Assembly: GCA_023400235.1 (NCBI GenBank)
Contig: JAEXFI010000041.1
Coordinates: forward strand, 1-64,000
Length of the DNA: 64,000 bases
Direction: 5' to 3'
Source: Bacillota bacterium
GTDB lineage: Bacteria; Bacillota; Clostridia; Acetivibrionales; DSM-1351
A program made the position numbers and the translations under genes. Within the stretch, counting starts at the first letter, position 1. Every line of letters begins with the position of its first letter. The notes under the pieces were generated by a model. That model was given only the letters and a program-made list of their open reading frames with translations. It made no database searches and was not told the DNA's origin. Positions 17,493-26,460 of this stretch are shown in pieces.

Positions 17493-17640
17493 ATATATTC
17501 CTCCTGAAATTTAATAGATAACCGGCGGCCACCAGATCATATTTGAATTATAGGACTGGTTCGGGCTAAAAACCAGTAGTTATATCTATACAAATATCGT
17601 AATTTGTGTTGTATTAAAAATTGTGCTCACAAAATATGAT
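17493..17640. promoter_or_regulatory. putative control region of the sugar transporter operon
   Basis: The stretch upstream of the binding-protein gene contains a perfect palindrome TTGTG-CT-CACAA (17621-17632) and a second inverted repeat ACAAAT-n6-ATTTGT (17590-17607). Both are candidate operators for the YesN-like regulator or for catabolite control. No good cre match was seen. The assignment is inference from position. Confidence 0.3.
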
Positions 17641-17760
17641 GAGGCTGTTGCAAAACGTATAAATATGCAGAGTTGAAGGGGAAAAGTGCAATTTTGCATC
17701 CATTTTGGGAAAGATGGATGCAAAATGTGGGCCTTAGCGTATGGCCCACAAACAGTTTTT
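17641..17760. mobile_element. insertion-element / MITE-like remnant
   Basis: The first 34 bases (17641-17674, starting GAGGCTGTTGCAAAACG) are a perfect reverse complement of 30956-30989, 13 kb away. They look like the end of an insertion sequence. Internally there are two strong stem-loops: a 12-bp stem at 17692-17703/17714-17725 and an 8-bp stem at 17726-17733/17743-17750. No transposase frame is present. It sits between the binding-protein gene and the regulator gene. Confidence 0.5.
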
Positions 17761-17800
17761 CTATAGAAAGAGTTGTAAAATAAGTTAATTTTAAAATGAT

Positions 17801-19417
17801 TTAAGTTATTTTTATAATACTTTCCCTGTATTCCTTGGGTGTACAGCCAACATATTTCTTAAAATTGTGGGTAAAAATCTTATAATCGCTATACCCCACT
17901 TCTTCAGCCACCTCATAAACCTTAAGCTTTAAATCCTTTAATAAAGCCTTGGCCTTATCCAGCCTTACTGTATTCAACCATTCTGTATAGCTTCTGCCCA
18001 TCTCCTTTTTAAAGACTCTGCTGAAGTAATTGGGCGTTACATAGGTAATCGCCGCTAAATGCTCAACACCTATATCCTCATAATAGTGTTCATGCGCATA
18101 CTGGAGAGCTACTTTGACAATACCCTTGAACTTGTCGTTTTTGCTGCTTTGTATGGCGTTTATAATGGTGTGGAAAATCCCCTTATTCCACTCTTTAATA
18201 TCCTCTACCGTCTCATATTTTTCTATCTCAACATAGTGATCCAGCTGCTTCTTGTTCTGGTTCCCATAGGCAATACCCAATTCCTCCAACTGGATTTCTG
18301 CAATAGTGATAAGTCTCAGACAGATATTTTTTATATCCTTATAATCTGCCTCTGAATCGGAGAGCTTCATGTACATCCTGTCAAGGACACCATTTAGCTT
18401 TTCAGAATCCAAGGCTCTTATGCAGTTAATTATCTCTTTTTCTTCAGAAGCAGGATAAATAACCGGGGCTGACGCTTGGGCCCTGTTGACATCATTGATG
18501 CTGATTATCTGGTTTTTTCCTTTGAAAGCCTTGTTGCTTATGGTTTGTATAGCTTCACCAAATGCCTGCGGTATGCCGTATATATGCTTTTGTATGCTGC
18601 TTAGGCCCAAGGTAACCGTTATGCCGTGGCTTTTCCCAACCTCATATTGTATTTCTCTGTACAGGTTGTTAAGATCATACCTGTTTGAATCCTTTACATT
18701 TATAATTGAGAACAAATAGCCATTTTCACTTAGAAAGAACAGACTGCCGGTTGAAGGATATATTATCCTGTCAGCTATGGTTTTTACATTATCTTTTATT
18801 GCTTTTTTTTGACCTGATGACATATTTTCGGTTATCCGCAGGTAGTCATCAATATCTATAATAACCGACTGATAGTCCTTTCCGCATAAATCCAGATTCA
18901 ATTCCCTGGACTTCTCAGGAATAAGCTCCCAATCGCAATTTTCGCCCCGTACCACGTTATTTATAAACCTCTCCTGCATGAAGTAGAAGTTTTCGTCAAA
19001 AATACTCTTTATTTTTGTTTCCCTATCCGTTTCACTGCATTCTTTAATAATTTCGTTGCACTGTTTCAGCATAAGCTTGACAAGCTCATCGGCGCCTATG
19101 GGTTTCAAAAGATACTCACTGACTCCCATCCTCAAAGCTTCCCTGGCATATTGGAATTCATCATACCCGCTTATAATTATCACTCTTACTTTGGGCATAG
19201 TTTCTCTTAAAAGCTTTGTAAGTTCCAATCCATCCATTATGGGCATTCTGACATCGGTGACTATGATCTGAGGCTCAAGGCTCAGGGCTTTTTCATAGGC
19301 TTCCCTGCCATTTGCAGCCTCTCCTACAATTGTCATGCCCATGGATTCCCATTCAATGGAGGTTATTATTCCCTGACGTATTACATATTCATCGTCTACA
19401 ATCATTATCTTTATCAT
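17801..19417 (-). CDS. YesN-like response regulator with AraC output
   Basis: A 538-residue regulator. The receiver occupies residues 1-120, with D8-D9, phospho-acceptor D55 (VTDVRMP), a switch serine in IISGYDEF and K105. A long helical middle region (about 130-420) is followed by an AraC-type double HTH (about 430-535, with VEHLAAITYVTPNYFSRVFKKE-like and VAEEVGYSDYKIFTHNFKKY-like helices). It ends one base before the start of... its upstream partner kinase, with a spacing of one base, so they are co-transcribed. Such pairs sense an extracellular sugar or the binding protein and activate the adjacent importer, here the genes at 16.1-11.3 kb. Confidence 0.93.
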   Translation of the reverse strand: MIKIMIVDDEYVIRQGIITSIEWESMGMTIVGEAANGREAYEKALSLEPQIIVTDVRMPIMDGLELTKLLRETMPKVRVIIISGYDEFQYAREALRMGVSEYLLKPIGADELVKLMLKQCNEIIKECSETDRETKIKSIFDENFYFMQERFINNVVRGENCDWELIPEKSRELNLDLCGKDYQSVIIDIDDYLRITENMSSGQKKAIKDNVKTIADRIIYPSTGSLFFLSENGYLFSIINVKDSNRYDLNNLYREIQYEVGKSHGITVTLGLSSIQKHIYGIPQAFGEAIQTISNKAFKGKNQIISINDVNRAQASAPVIYPASEEKEIINCIRALDSEKLNGVLDRMYMKLSDSEADYKDIKNICLRLITIAEIQLEELGIAYGNQNKKQLDHYVEIEKYETVEDIKEWNKGIFHTIINAIQSSKNDKFKGIVKVALQYAHEHYYEDIGVEHLAAITYVTPNYFSRVFKKEMGRSYTEWLNTVRLDKAKALLKDLKLKVYEVAEEVGYSDYKIFTHNFKKYVGCTPKEYRESIIKIT

Positions 19418-19418
19418 T

Positions 19419-21164
19419 CTACACCCCTCCCCTTTTACATGGTTGAATAACTATAACAGTAGTTCCGTTTTTACGGTTAAAAAACTCAAGTCCGTATCCC
19501 TCTCCAAAATACAGCTTTATTCTGTCATTTACATTCTTTATTGCCAGCCCTTTGTTGTTAACCGTATTTCCACTGAGAAGCCCTTGTATTTCCTCGAGAT
19601 TTACTCCGTAACCATTATCGCTTACAATAAATATAAGCTTTTCGTATTCCTGTTTAATAATTATATCAATCTGCCCATTATCACCCTTTTGTTCTATACC
19701 ATGGACAATGGAGTTTTCAATAAGCGGCTGTAATACCAATTTTAGAGTTGTACAGTCCAATACCTCCGGAGCAATATCCAGGGTGAAATTTATCATATTC
19801 TTATATCTGGCCTGTTGTATCACAATATAATTTTTTACGTGTTCTATTTCGCTTTTTACAGTGGTTATTTCATTACCGCTGTTCAAGCTAAGTCTGAACA
19901 GCTTTGACAACGCCTCCACCAGCGTGCAGGTTTCAAAGGCCTTTTCCATCCTTCCCATCCAATATATATTATCCAGCGTGTTGTAAAGAAAGTGAGGATT
20001 GATTTGAGCCTGAAGAGCTTTCAATTCGGCTTCCTTCTGCTTCAGCTGCACAGAATATACCTTTTGAATCAGCTCCCTTAATTTTCCGGACATTTTGTTA
20101 AAGCTCCTGCTCAACAGGGTGACTTCGTCATTTCCTCCGGGCTCTATATAGACATCGAAATCTTCATGCTCCAGCCTGACCATCATTTTGTTCAGCAGCT
20201 TTATCCTGCGCAGTATTCTTTTGGAAAATACAATTGCCAGCAGCAGACATAAGGAGAAGCTTATAAGCATTGCAGCAAGTATTGCGCCCTGAACCGCTAT
20301 ATTTTCCTTTAAAAGCTCATTTGTAGGAACTATGTTCACTACCTTCCACCCCAGGCTTTCAATTGTATAGTACGTAACAAGGAAATTCCTGTCCAGAGTA
20401 TTAAATTTGAAATAGCCTTCGGAAGTGTCAAAGGAGCTTTCCCCGTATTCCTCATAGTTGAATTGCTGTCCTATTTTTGCGGAATTCGTAGCTGATATTA
20501 TAAGCTCTTCTTCGTTTATAATAAAGAAATCATCATCTTTTCCCAGTATCTTATCTTTATAAATGTTGTAGAAGGCGTTATTTCCTATGTTTATCTTCAG
20601 TACCGCCAGCTTGTTGGAAACATCTGCGATATCATTTATGATTCTGACCATTGAAAAGACATCGGCACTTTTATTGTTATAATTAATTACCTTGTTCAGA
20701 TACCACATGGTTCCCCCTCTTAGACCGGAGGCCTTTTCAATAGTATTGGCATCAATTATATTCATGGTACCGGTGGTATTAAGCTCAAAATTATTAAAGC
20801 CTTTTATATATATGGAATCCACAAAGGATTTTGAGGCCATCAGCTGCATAAGGTCAGTTTCAATTTTTATTTTCTTTTTGGATATGACATCAGCAGGTTC
20901 ATTCCCTCTCAGCTTCAGAAATTCCCGTACATCTTCGTTTTGTATAAGATAGAGGGAGGTGTCTCCTATGTTTTTTACAATATACTCTATATTGTTCCCT
21001 ATCTGCTTTACAGTGTTTACATTGGAGATTGCAACCTTTTCCTGAAGTATTTGTGAGGATTTAACAAAAGAGATGATTCCCAGGACTATTACGGGTATTA
21101 TAATAATTACACATGAGAAAAGTAAAACCTTATGCTGCAGGCTGAAAAACCGCTTTTCTGCCAT
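19419..21164 (-). CDS. YesM-like sensor histidine kinase
   Basis: Membrane kinase of the His_kinase/HATPase (PF06580) type, partner of the YesN-like regulator. From ATG 21164 (SD CAGGGGGG seven bases upstream) it has 581 residues; a longer frame to 21212 lacks an SD. Two membrane helices (about 13-33 and 275-300) flank a large extracytoplasmic sensor domain, followed by HAMP, a coiled linker and the phosphorylation motif NPHFLYNTLDN with H391. The ATP-binding N- and G-boxes (QPLIENSIVHG, DNGYGV, GLAIKNVNDRI) follow. It heads the whole sugar module. Confidence 0.93.
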   Translation of the reverse strand: MAEKRFFSLQHKVLLFSCVIIIIPVIVLGIISFVKSSQILQEKVAISNVNTVKQIGNNIEYIVKNIGDTSLYLIQNEDVREFLKLRGNEPADVISKKKIKIETDLMQLMASKSFVDSIYIKGFNNFELNTTGTMNIIDANTIEKASGLRGGTMWYLNKVINYNNKSADVFSMVRIINDIADVSNKLAVLKINIGNNAFYNIYKDKILGKDDDFFIINEEELIISATNSAKIGQQFNYEEYGESSFDTSEGYFKFNTLDRNFLVTYYTIESLGWKVVNIVPTNELLKENIAVQGAILAAMLISFSLCLLLAIVFSKRILRRIKLLNKMMVRLEHEDFDVYIEPGGNDEVTLLSRSFNKMSGKLRELIQKVYSVQLKQKEAELKALQAQINPHFLYNTLDNIYWMGRMEKAFETCTLVEALSKLFRLSLNSGNEITTVKSEIEHVKNYIVIQQARYKNMINFTLDIAPEVLDCTTLKLVLQPLIENSIVHGIEQKGDNGQIDIIIKQEYEKLIFIVSDNGYGVNLEEIQGLLSGNTVNNKGLAIKNVNDRIKLYFGEGYGLEFFNRKNGTTVIVIQPCKRGGV

Positions 21165-21393
21165 ATTCAAGCCCCCTGTTCCAGTTTTGATACCCAAAAG
21201 ACTTATATACATTTCAATGTACTTAAAATAACATAATTCGACAATTAAATCAAAGGTAATTAAATGGTCTTATATCTAATAAAAAAATGAGGGCCTATAA
21301 AAAAATGACTCCAAAACGAATATTACTTTTACATGTCAAAATTTACATACTATTTTATGTATGATAAAATATGTTTTATATTGGAGGTGTAAT

Positions 21394-22887
21394 ATGAAAA
21401 TATTAACAAAAATTATTTCCCTGTTTACGGTTCTTGCTCTAGGTGTGACCATGCTGGCAGGCTGTGCCGTTGATGAACTTTCACTGTTAAATGCGATTTG
21501 CAGAAAAGCGGATATCACATCCTGCGAAAGTAAGACAGAATTAAGTATAAGTCTCTCTTCTGAAGGCTTGAATGATAGGGATAAGGCAGATTTTAACAAA
21601 ATTGCCTCACTTGTAAACGGCATGAAATTTGTAATTGACCAGAAAACACAAGGCAATACCGAAAAGACCATATCCAAATCTCAGTCCGACTTTAAGGTAG
21701 ATATGGGCGGCATAAGTGCATCTGCTTCAATATGGGCTGATGTTGATTTTAGCGGAGATTCCCCCAAGGTGAAAGAAGTGATTAAGCTTCCGGCAATTTT
21801 AACCACGATTGCTGCACCCGAGCAAGCCGGTAAGGATTACATGGTTCTGGATATGTCAGACCTGCTGCCTTCCAATAGTACATCTACATATACTCAATCA
21901 TCCAAGGAAATATTTCAGTTCAGTAAAGATATATCATCCAAGCTGACAGGTTTCCTTAAGAGCTTCGCTAGTGAAATGGATCCCGGCTTTTCTGTCGTAA
22001 CCCGCAAAGAGACTAAAATAATGGATAATCAGCTTTACAATGTTTATAATCTTAAGCTGGACGATGCTGCTTTCAAAAAACTACTATCCTATACTGTGAC
22101 TAAATTTGCCCAAAGTGAACAGGCCATAAGCTTTGTCAAGGACCTGGTCAAGAGCTCCATCAAGCTGTCCGACCTGCCGGAGCAGGAAAAGTTGTCAGCC
22201 ATATCCGAGATAGATAAGTCCTTTGAAGAATTCCAGGCTGAAATCCCGGGCTATCTTAAATCCTGGGATACAATAATGGCTGCACTCAAGGATGTAAAAA
22301 TACTTGGAGAAAAGGGTATTGATATTGATTTTACAGTTAACGGACAGGGCTTTATAGTAAATGAACACGGCAGCCTTGACTTTGTAATCGATACAAAAGC
22401 AATCTCAAGTGCTCTTATGGCTTACTCATCTCTTGAGGATTTTGACTATACGGAAGATTCCTCCTTAAATCAGGGTATCATCAAGCTTGGTTTTACTTTT
22501 AATACGGATTACTCAAAGATTAATAAGGACGTAGTTATTGACTTCCCCGCACTGACTCCTGAAAACTCTTATAAATTCAGTGATCTGGGCTTTTTTAAAA
22601 CTACCTCAATTCCATTAGGCGAGGAATTTGATGAGGATACGGTACCTCCTGCTCCCCCTGCTGTGGATAAGGTACTAAAAACCTCCAAAGCTGTAACCGG
22701 CAAGACAGAAGCTTTTTCTATTGTAACAGTAAGAAAGGGAGACACCGTTCTGGGGCAAGAGATGGCGGATGAATCCGGAGCCTTCAGTGTCAGTATTTCT
22801 CCGGTAAAAACCAAGAGTACTCTTACGGTTACGGCCATGGATCTCTATGGAAATGAAAGCAAGCCTACTACAGTAAATGTAAATTAA
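21394..22887 (+). CDS. lipoprotein with C-terminal bacterial Ig-like domain
   Basis: A 497-residue protein starting at ATG 21394 (SD GGAGGTG, four to five bases upstream). The signal peptide ends in the lipobox MLAGC with lipidated Cys24. The main body (about 30-410) is a mixed alpha/beta domain I do not recognise, with repeated Asp/Ser-rich loops. The last 75 residues (KTSKAVTGKTEAFSIVTV and on) form a Big_6-like Ig module ending in YGNESKPTTVNVN. This kind of module often presents surface proteins. The gene is monocistronic, divergent from the sensor kinase, and ends at a strong terminator. Confidence 0.8.
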   Translation: MKILTKIISLFTVLALGVTMLAGCAVDELSLLNAICRKADITSCESKTELSISLSSEGLNDRDKADFNKIASLVNGMKFVIDQKTQGNTEKTISKSQSDFKVDMGGISASASIWADVDFSGDSPKVKEVIKLPAILTTIAAPEQAGKDYMVLDMSDLLPSNSTSTYTQSSKEIFQFSKDISSKLTGFLKSFASEMDPGFSVVTRKETKIMDNQLYNVYNLKLDDAAFKKLLSYTVTKFAQSEQAISFVKDLVKSSIKLSDLPEQEKLSAISEIDKSFEEFQAEIPGYLKSWDTIMAALKDVKILGEKGIDIDFTVNGQGFIVNEHGSLDFVIDTKAISSALMAYSSLEDFDYTEDSSLNQGIIKLGFTFNTDYSKINKDVVIDFPALTPENSYKFSDLGFFKTTSIPLGEEFDEDTVPPAPPAVDKVLKTSKAVTGKTEAFSIVTVRKGDTVLGQEMADESGAFSVSISPVKTKSTLTVTAMDLYGNESKPTTVNVN

Positions 22888-22895
22888 AGCAGCAT

Positions 22896-22950
22896 AAAGA
22901 GGGCTGCAACTGGCAACAGGGATTTGACAGTCACAGCCCTCTTTATATTT
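22896..22950. terminator. bidirectional terminator
   Basis: Perfect 11-bp stem aaagagggctg / cagccctcttt (22896-22906 and 22934-22944) followed by TATATTT. It lies between the convergent lipoprotein and HD-GYP genes. Confidence 0.85.
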
Positions 22951-22965
22951 GAAAACCTTAAAAGG

Positions 22966-24006
22966 CTATATAAAATCAATGATTCTCGGGCTTCCGTTTC
23001 CGACTATCTTCAAAAAGGTTGAACCTACTCTCACTATGGGATTTACTATTGCATGAGGTGGAATGTACACTATTTCTCCCACCTGCCCATTATCCAATCG
23101 AACTCTGGAACCAACAAGATGAGTAGAAAAATTCAGTAAAAACGTCTGAGTAACCAAGGTGTCAAAGGTGCATATTCCGGAAGTAATAAACATATTGAAA
23201 GCCTCAAAGGGCGTTACCTTCTTTTTGTAGGGGCGGTCTGAAGTCATGGCATCATATACGTCTGCAACCGCAACGATTCTGGCAAATTCTCCGATAGCCT
23301 CACCTTTCGCACCCAAAGGATACCCTGATCCGTCAACCCTTTCATGATGCATAAGCGTTGCCTCCTTGATGTCGGAAGATATGTAAGGTGATTCATCAAG
23401 TATCTCATAGCCCCAGTTTGTATGTTTTCGTATTATTCCAAGTTCTTCATCCGTCAACTGACTTTTTTTATTCAGGAGCTCGCTGTCAATTTTTATTTTT
23501 CCGATATCGTGAAGCAAACCGGCCTGAATAAGATCTATCAGTTTTAAATCCGGCATATGCAATCTTTTTCCAATGAGCATGGAATAAAAGCCTACGTTTA
23601 CACAATGGGAATAGGTGTAGTCATCATAGCCCTTTAACTCATTTAAATACTGAACTAAAATATCCGTACCTTCAGCATTATTGTAAATTGCTTCGGCTAT
23701 TTGTCTCATATCATGGTATTGCAGTTTTTTCCCCGCTACAATACTGTTGAGTATGTTTTTTACTGTGAGAACCGTATCCTTGTATCCTTGTACGATTTTT
23801 TCCTTTTTCTCATAGTAGCTGTAGGTGACACCGGATTCTTTATATATCCAGACAGCTAGAATTCCTATGGTTTTTAATTTAGATATAATGAAATCATTGA
23901 GCACTAAATTTTCTGCAGCCAAAATCAATCCTTTGTCGCTGATTACATCCTTGGCAAGAACGTCACCGCATCTGCAATCAAATACACTCACCCGCAATTT
24001 AGTCAT
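22966..24006 (-). CDS. HD-GYP domain protein, probable cyclic-di-GMP phosphodiesterase
   Basis: From ATG 24006 (SD GAGGAG six bases upstream) 346 residues. The N-terminal 110 residues are a small alpha/beta domain (starts VSVFDCRCGDVLAKDV, as in many clostridial HD-GYP proteins). The HD-GYP domain follows, with H134 in the first helix, H166-D167 in GLLHDIGK, HHE at 220-222 and the GYP loop DGSGYP at 225-230. The family hydrolyses c-di-GMP to pGpG or GMP. The C-terminal 70 residues (LVGSRVRLDNGQVGEIVYI-like) are a short beta domain. There is no membrane segment. A longer frame to 24039 lacks an SD. Confidence 0.92.
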   Translation of the reverse strand: MTKLRVSVFDCRCGDVLAKDVISDKGLILAAENLVLNDFIISKLKTIGILAVWIYKESGVTYSYYEKKEKIVQGYKDTVLTVKNILNSIVAGKKLQYHDMRQIAEAIYNNAEGTDILVQYLNELKGYDDYTYSHCVNVGFYSMLIGKRLHMPDLKLIDLIQAGLLHDIGKIKIDSELLNKKSQLTDEELGIIRKHTNWGYEILDESPYISSDIKEATLMHHERVDGSGYPLGAKGEAIGEFARIVAVADVYDAMTSDRPYKKKVTPFEAFNMFITSGICTFDTLVTQTFLLNFSTHLVGSRVRLDNGQVGEIVYIPPHAIVNPIVRVGSTFLKIVGNGSPRIIDFI

Positions 24007-24169
24007 ATAAAACTCCTCAAATAATCTATTTATAAGCAAATTATGTCACATTTAGTTAAAATATTGTAACTATTGTAGCATTTTGAATATTATCGTATAT
24101 AATTAAAATAAAGATTTTTTAAATAAAATAAATGTACTTTATTAATTCAGACATGAGAAAGGAATACAT

Positions 24170-25450
24170 ATGCACGAGAAAAGTACAATTTACAAAATAA
24201 TAAATACATTTACTTCTACCACCCAGGTACCTGTAATGTACGTGGAAGATCTTATGCAAATACCCTATATGACCTCGGAAAACTACGATTACGCCGCTGT
24301 TCACGAATATGCCGATTTTGATGAAATTGTCAGCTTTCTTGTAAAATTGTTCAGCCAAACTGAAGACAGCCTCCGGAAGGTAAATATATTTTATACGAAA
24401 AAGAATCTGGTATACCTTATTATACCTGTATTAAAGGATAAGGTAAACAAGGGGGGCTTCATAGCAGGCCCGATGCTGCCCTACATTCAAGATAAAAAAA
24501 TTATAGATGACACTTTAAGAGGCAATACCCTTCCCCTACACAGAAAAGTTAAACTTGAAAGCTTGTTGAGAACTATTCCCCTTGTCTCTGAGGAAAGGCT
24601 CAATCACCTTGGACAGCTGCTTTTTGTTCTGTGCAGGTCTGAGGAAAAAGTCTGGTACTCTTCCATTGCCGAAGAACATGTCAGCAATGAATTATTCCAT
24701 TCCCCCATACATTTCAAGGACGACGACAGTAATTTTGCACTGGAAAACGATGAATACAACCAATTCTATGGCTTTTGTCTGAAATTGAAGAACAAAATAA
24801 TCCACGGCAATACCGACGGTCTTATTGATCTTCTTAACAATCACTCCAATATTTTTTGGAATACCTTGTCAATAGATGACAACTTTCGGCCTTTGAAAAA
24901 CAAATGCATAATACTGTGTGCGGTTTCCTGCGTTTTCGCCATTCAGGGAAATGCTCCCTACAAAAGAGTAATCGGACTGATGGCCAACTTTGCCTCAAAT
25001 ATTACAAATATGAATACACCTCAGGAGATAATTTTAAAGGCCACCTATACTCTTGAAACCTTTGCTTACCTGGTATCCATTTCAGGCAGCAGCACCTATT
25101 CTTTGCACATAAAACGTGTTATGCAGTATATTAAACTGCATTATAAAGAAAAAATAACACTAAAAAAGCTTGCTGAATTTGTAAATCTCAATGCTGTTTA
25201 TCTATCCAGTCTTATCAAAAAGGAAACCAATCTTTCCCTCCTGGATAACATAAATATCATACGTATAGAGGAGGGAAAGAATCTGCTTATTTTTACGAAC
25301 AAATCAATTCAGGAAATCTCATTTACTCTTGGCTATAATTATCAAAACCACTTTAATAATGTTTTCAAAAAATTCACAGGAATGACTCCGCTGGAATTCA
25401 GACACAACTTTGGACGCAATTCCATAAATCCTGATGCCGAGAACAAGTAA
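24170..25450 (+). CDS. AraC-family transcription regulator with N-terminal sensor domain
   Basis: A 426-residue cytosolic regulator. The N-terminal 300 residues are unlike receiver domains and include a segment (VYLIIPVLKDKVNKGGFIAGPML, about 82-105) reminiscent of the PocR/GAF-like sensors seen in clostridial AraC proteins. The C-terminal AraC double HTH (about 310-415) is complete: KKLAEFVNLNAVYLSSLIKKE and EISFTLGYNYQNHFNNVFKKF. SD AAAGGA lies about seven bases before ATG. It is divergent from the HD-GYP gene, and its targets are unknown. Confidence 0.85.
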   Translation: MHEKSTIYKIINTFTSTTQVPVMYVEDLMQIPYMTSENYDYAAVHEYADFDEIVSFLVKLFSQTEDSLRKVNIFYTKKNLVYLIIPVLKDKVNKGGFIAGPMLPYIQDKKIIDDTLRGNTLPLHRKVKLESLLRTIPLVSEERLNHLGQLLFVLCRSEEKVWYSSIAEEHVSNELFHSPIHFKDDDSNFALENDEYNQFYGFCLKLKNKIIHGNTDGLIDLLNNHSNIFWNTLSIDDNFRPLKNKCIILCAVSCVFAIQGNAPYKRVIGLMANFASNITNMNTPQEIILKATYTLETFAYLVSISGSSTYSLHIKRVMQYIKLHYKEKITLKKLAEFVNLNAVYLSSLIKKETNLSLLDNINIIRIEEGKNLLIFTNKSIQEISFTLGYNYQNHFNNVFKKFTGMTPLEFRHNFGRNSINPDAENK

Positions 25451-25458
25451 GCAGCCGC

Positions 25459-25490
25459 GGAGCCTCCTGTCATCTTCTACCAGAGGCTCC
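25459..25490. terminator. hairpin between convergent genes
   Basis: 8-bp stem ggagcctc / gaggctcc (25459-25466 and 25483-25490), whose loop covers the stop codon of the minus-strand HTH gene and which begins just after the AraC gene. There is no strong T-run. Confidence 0.5.
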
Positions 25491-25754
25491 TGCATCATGT
25501 ATGATCCTCTTAATGCTGTATTCCGACAGGTGGTATCTGTCTGCAATCTCCTGCTTGCTGATGCCGGTTTTGTAAAGCATAAGGATTTCATTATTCCTGA
25601 CGGCATATCTTTCTTTGGTGCCGTTGGCTTCGCCCCATCCGGCACGAGGAAGGTCATCCCCGGGAACATATATCATTTCCCCTCGTACATACTGTTGTAT
25701 TTCCTTTAACAGACCCTGTGGCAGTATGGTTTTTGCATTTTTATATTTTAACAT
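25470..25754 (-). CDS. CD3324-like small HTH protein
   Basis: A 94-residue protein resembling the CD3324 family, widespread in clostridia and of unknown role. It starts LKYKNAKTILPQGLLKEIQ, contains VRGEMIYVPGDD, and ends in a Fis/homeodomain-like helix-turn-helix (MLYKTGISKQEIADRYHLSE). It probably binds DNA. SD AAGGAG lies seven bases before ATG. About 50 bases upstream on the same strand is the 24-residue frame at 25804-25878, and further up are two terminators, so the gene may have an unusual leader. Confidence 0.8.
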   Translation of the reverse strand: MLKYKNAKTILPQGLLKEIQQYVRGEMIYVPGDDLPRAGWGEANGTKERYAVRNNEILMLYKTGISKQEIADRYHLSEYSIKRIIHDAGASGRR

Positions 25755-25803
25755 TATGGTTCTCCTTATGTTTTAAATAAGCTGTTTTACCAACTTTAAG
25801 TTC

Positions 25804-25878
25804 TTATAGCGCATATTTCCCGGGAAGCATAAAAGCAGCACCCTGCTTACATTTCAGGACTACTGCGGAAACATACAT
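25804..25878 (-). CDS. possible 24-residue peptide upstream of the CD3324-like gene
   Basis: A short frame (MYVSAVVLKC... ending PGKYAL) with a strong SD (TTTGGAGGT, five bases before ATG). It starts just downstream of a terminator hairpin and ends 50 bases before the CD3324-like gene. The hydrophobic start and single Cys do not identify it. It could be a leader peptide or chance; the SD is the only support. Confidence 0.35.
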   Translation of the reverse strand: MYVSAVVLKCKQGAAFMLPGKYAL

Positions 25879-25895
25879 TTATACCTCCAAAGGCA

Positions 25896-25961
25896 ATAAA
25901 AAATCCGCAGGGAACAACCCCCTACGGACATAAAAAAAGCACGATAACCTTATTACCGCAC
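25896..25961 (-). terminator. two tandem intrinsic terminators
   Basis: On the minus strand a 9-bp stem (25939-25961, with three wobble pairs) is followed by seven T (25932-25938). A second stem (25904-25912 with 25920-25928, one mismatch) is followed by TTTTTTATT. They end the short transcript carrying the 12-residue frame at 26076-26114, and could alternatively attenuate transcription into the CD3324-like gene. Confidence 0.7.
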
Positions 25962-26075
25962 TGCTGGTTCAATAATATTCTGGATTAAGGGTTATTTCAT
26001 TTTTGCGTAAAAGATATCCCAAATAGACCGACTTAAATTCGGCCTTAAAAAAGGATTCCTTTTACAAATATTCAG

Positions 26076-26114
26076 TTATTTGAAGGCCACCTCATATATT
26101 ATTATAGTTTTCAA
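26076..26114 (-). CDS. putative 12-residue peptide MKTIIIYEVAFK
   Basis: TTG start with SD GGAAGGAGTGG (AGGAG eight bases upstream). A well-formed promoter lies upstream at 26175-26204, and tandem terminators lie 115-180 bases downstream. The peptide resembles the one at 26361-26393 (shared M-K-I-E-V-A). Function unknown. The complete promoter-SD-frame-terminator layout is what makes it credible. Confidence 0.45.
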   Translation of the reverse strand: MKTIIIYEVAFK

Positions 26115-26174
26115 TCTTACCACTCCTTCCAACTGATATTTTTGAATCGACCTGTGAAAGTTAATCCTGTGATA

Positions 26175-26204
26175 ATTGTATTACCTTTTTTTGCCTTAAG
26201 TCAA
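26175..26204 (-). promoter_or_regulatory. sigma-A promoter of small unit 2
   Basis: -35 TTGACT (26199-26204) and -10 TACAAT (26175-26180) with an 18-base spacer on the minus strand. The -10 box is about 60 bases upstream of the TTG at 26114. Confidence 0.6.
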
Positions 26205-26311
26205 GATAAAAAACGAATATAGCTGTTTGTAATCCGTCTATAAATCAAAAATATCCTTACAGAAAATCACCACGCGGGTTTGCTCCAACTTCGCAGGATA
26301 CACAACGCACT

Positions 26312-26354
26312 AATAATAAAAGGGCGCCAACCCTTTTAAGATCAGCGCGCCCTT
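26312..26354 (-). terminator. terminator of small unit 1
   Basis: Stem aagggcgc / gcgccctt (26320-26327 and 26347-26354), followed on the minus strand by TTATTATT. A second hairpin, AAAAGGG with CCCTTTT, uses the same 3' arm. The two folds are therefore mutually exclusive. Confidence 0.75.
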
Positions 26355-26360
26355 GGGCTG

Positions 26361-26393
26361 TCAGAGGACAGCCACCTCCATTATGTTCTTCAA
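26361..26393 (-). CDS. putative 10-residue peptide MKNIMEVAVL
   Basis: TTG start with a near-perfect SD AAAGGAGGG seven bases upstream. A promoter with consensus -10 lies upstream (26461-26489), and a terminator starts seven bases after the stop. A 6-bp stem GGCTGT/ACAGCC spans the stop codon. The peptide shares six positions with the one at 26076-26114. A longer overlapping frame (26257-26454) runs through the terminator stem and lacks an SD. Confidence 0.5.
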   Translation of the reverse strand: MKNIMEVAVL

Positions 26394-26460
26394 AATAAAA
26401 CCCTCCTTTCCTGTAGGATTCGGTTCCGGTACCGCAGTACACTGTTTTGTGCACAGTCTT

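Noticed and set aside
26257..26454. 65-residue frame on the minus strand after the GH3 gene
   Set aside because: It runs through a terminator stem and overlaps the better-supported 10-residue frame; it has no SD of its own.
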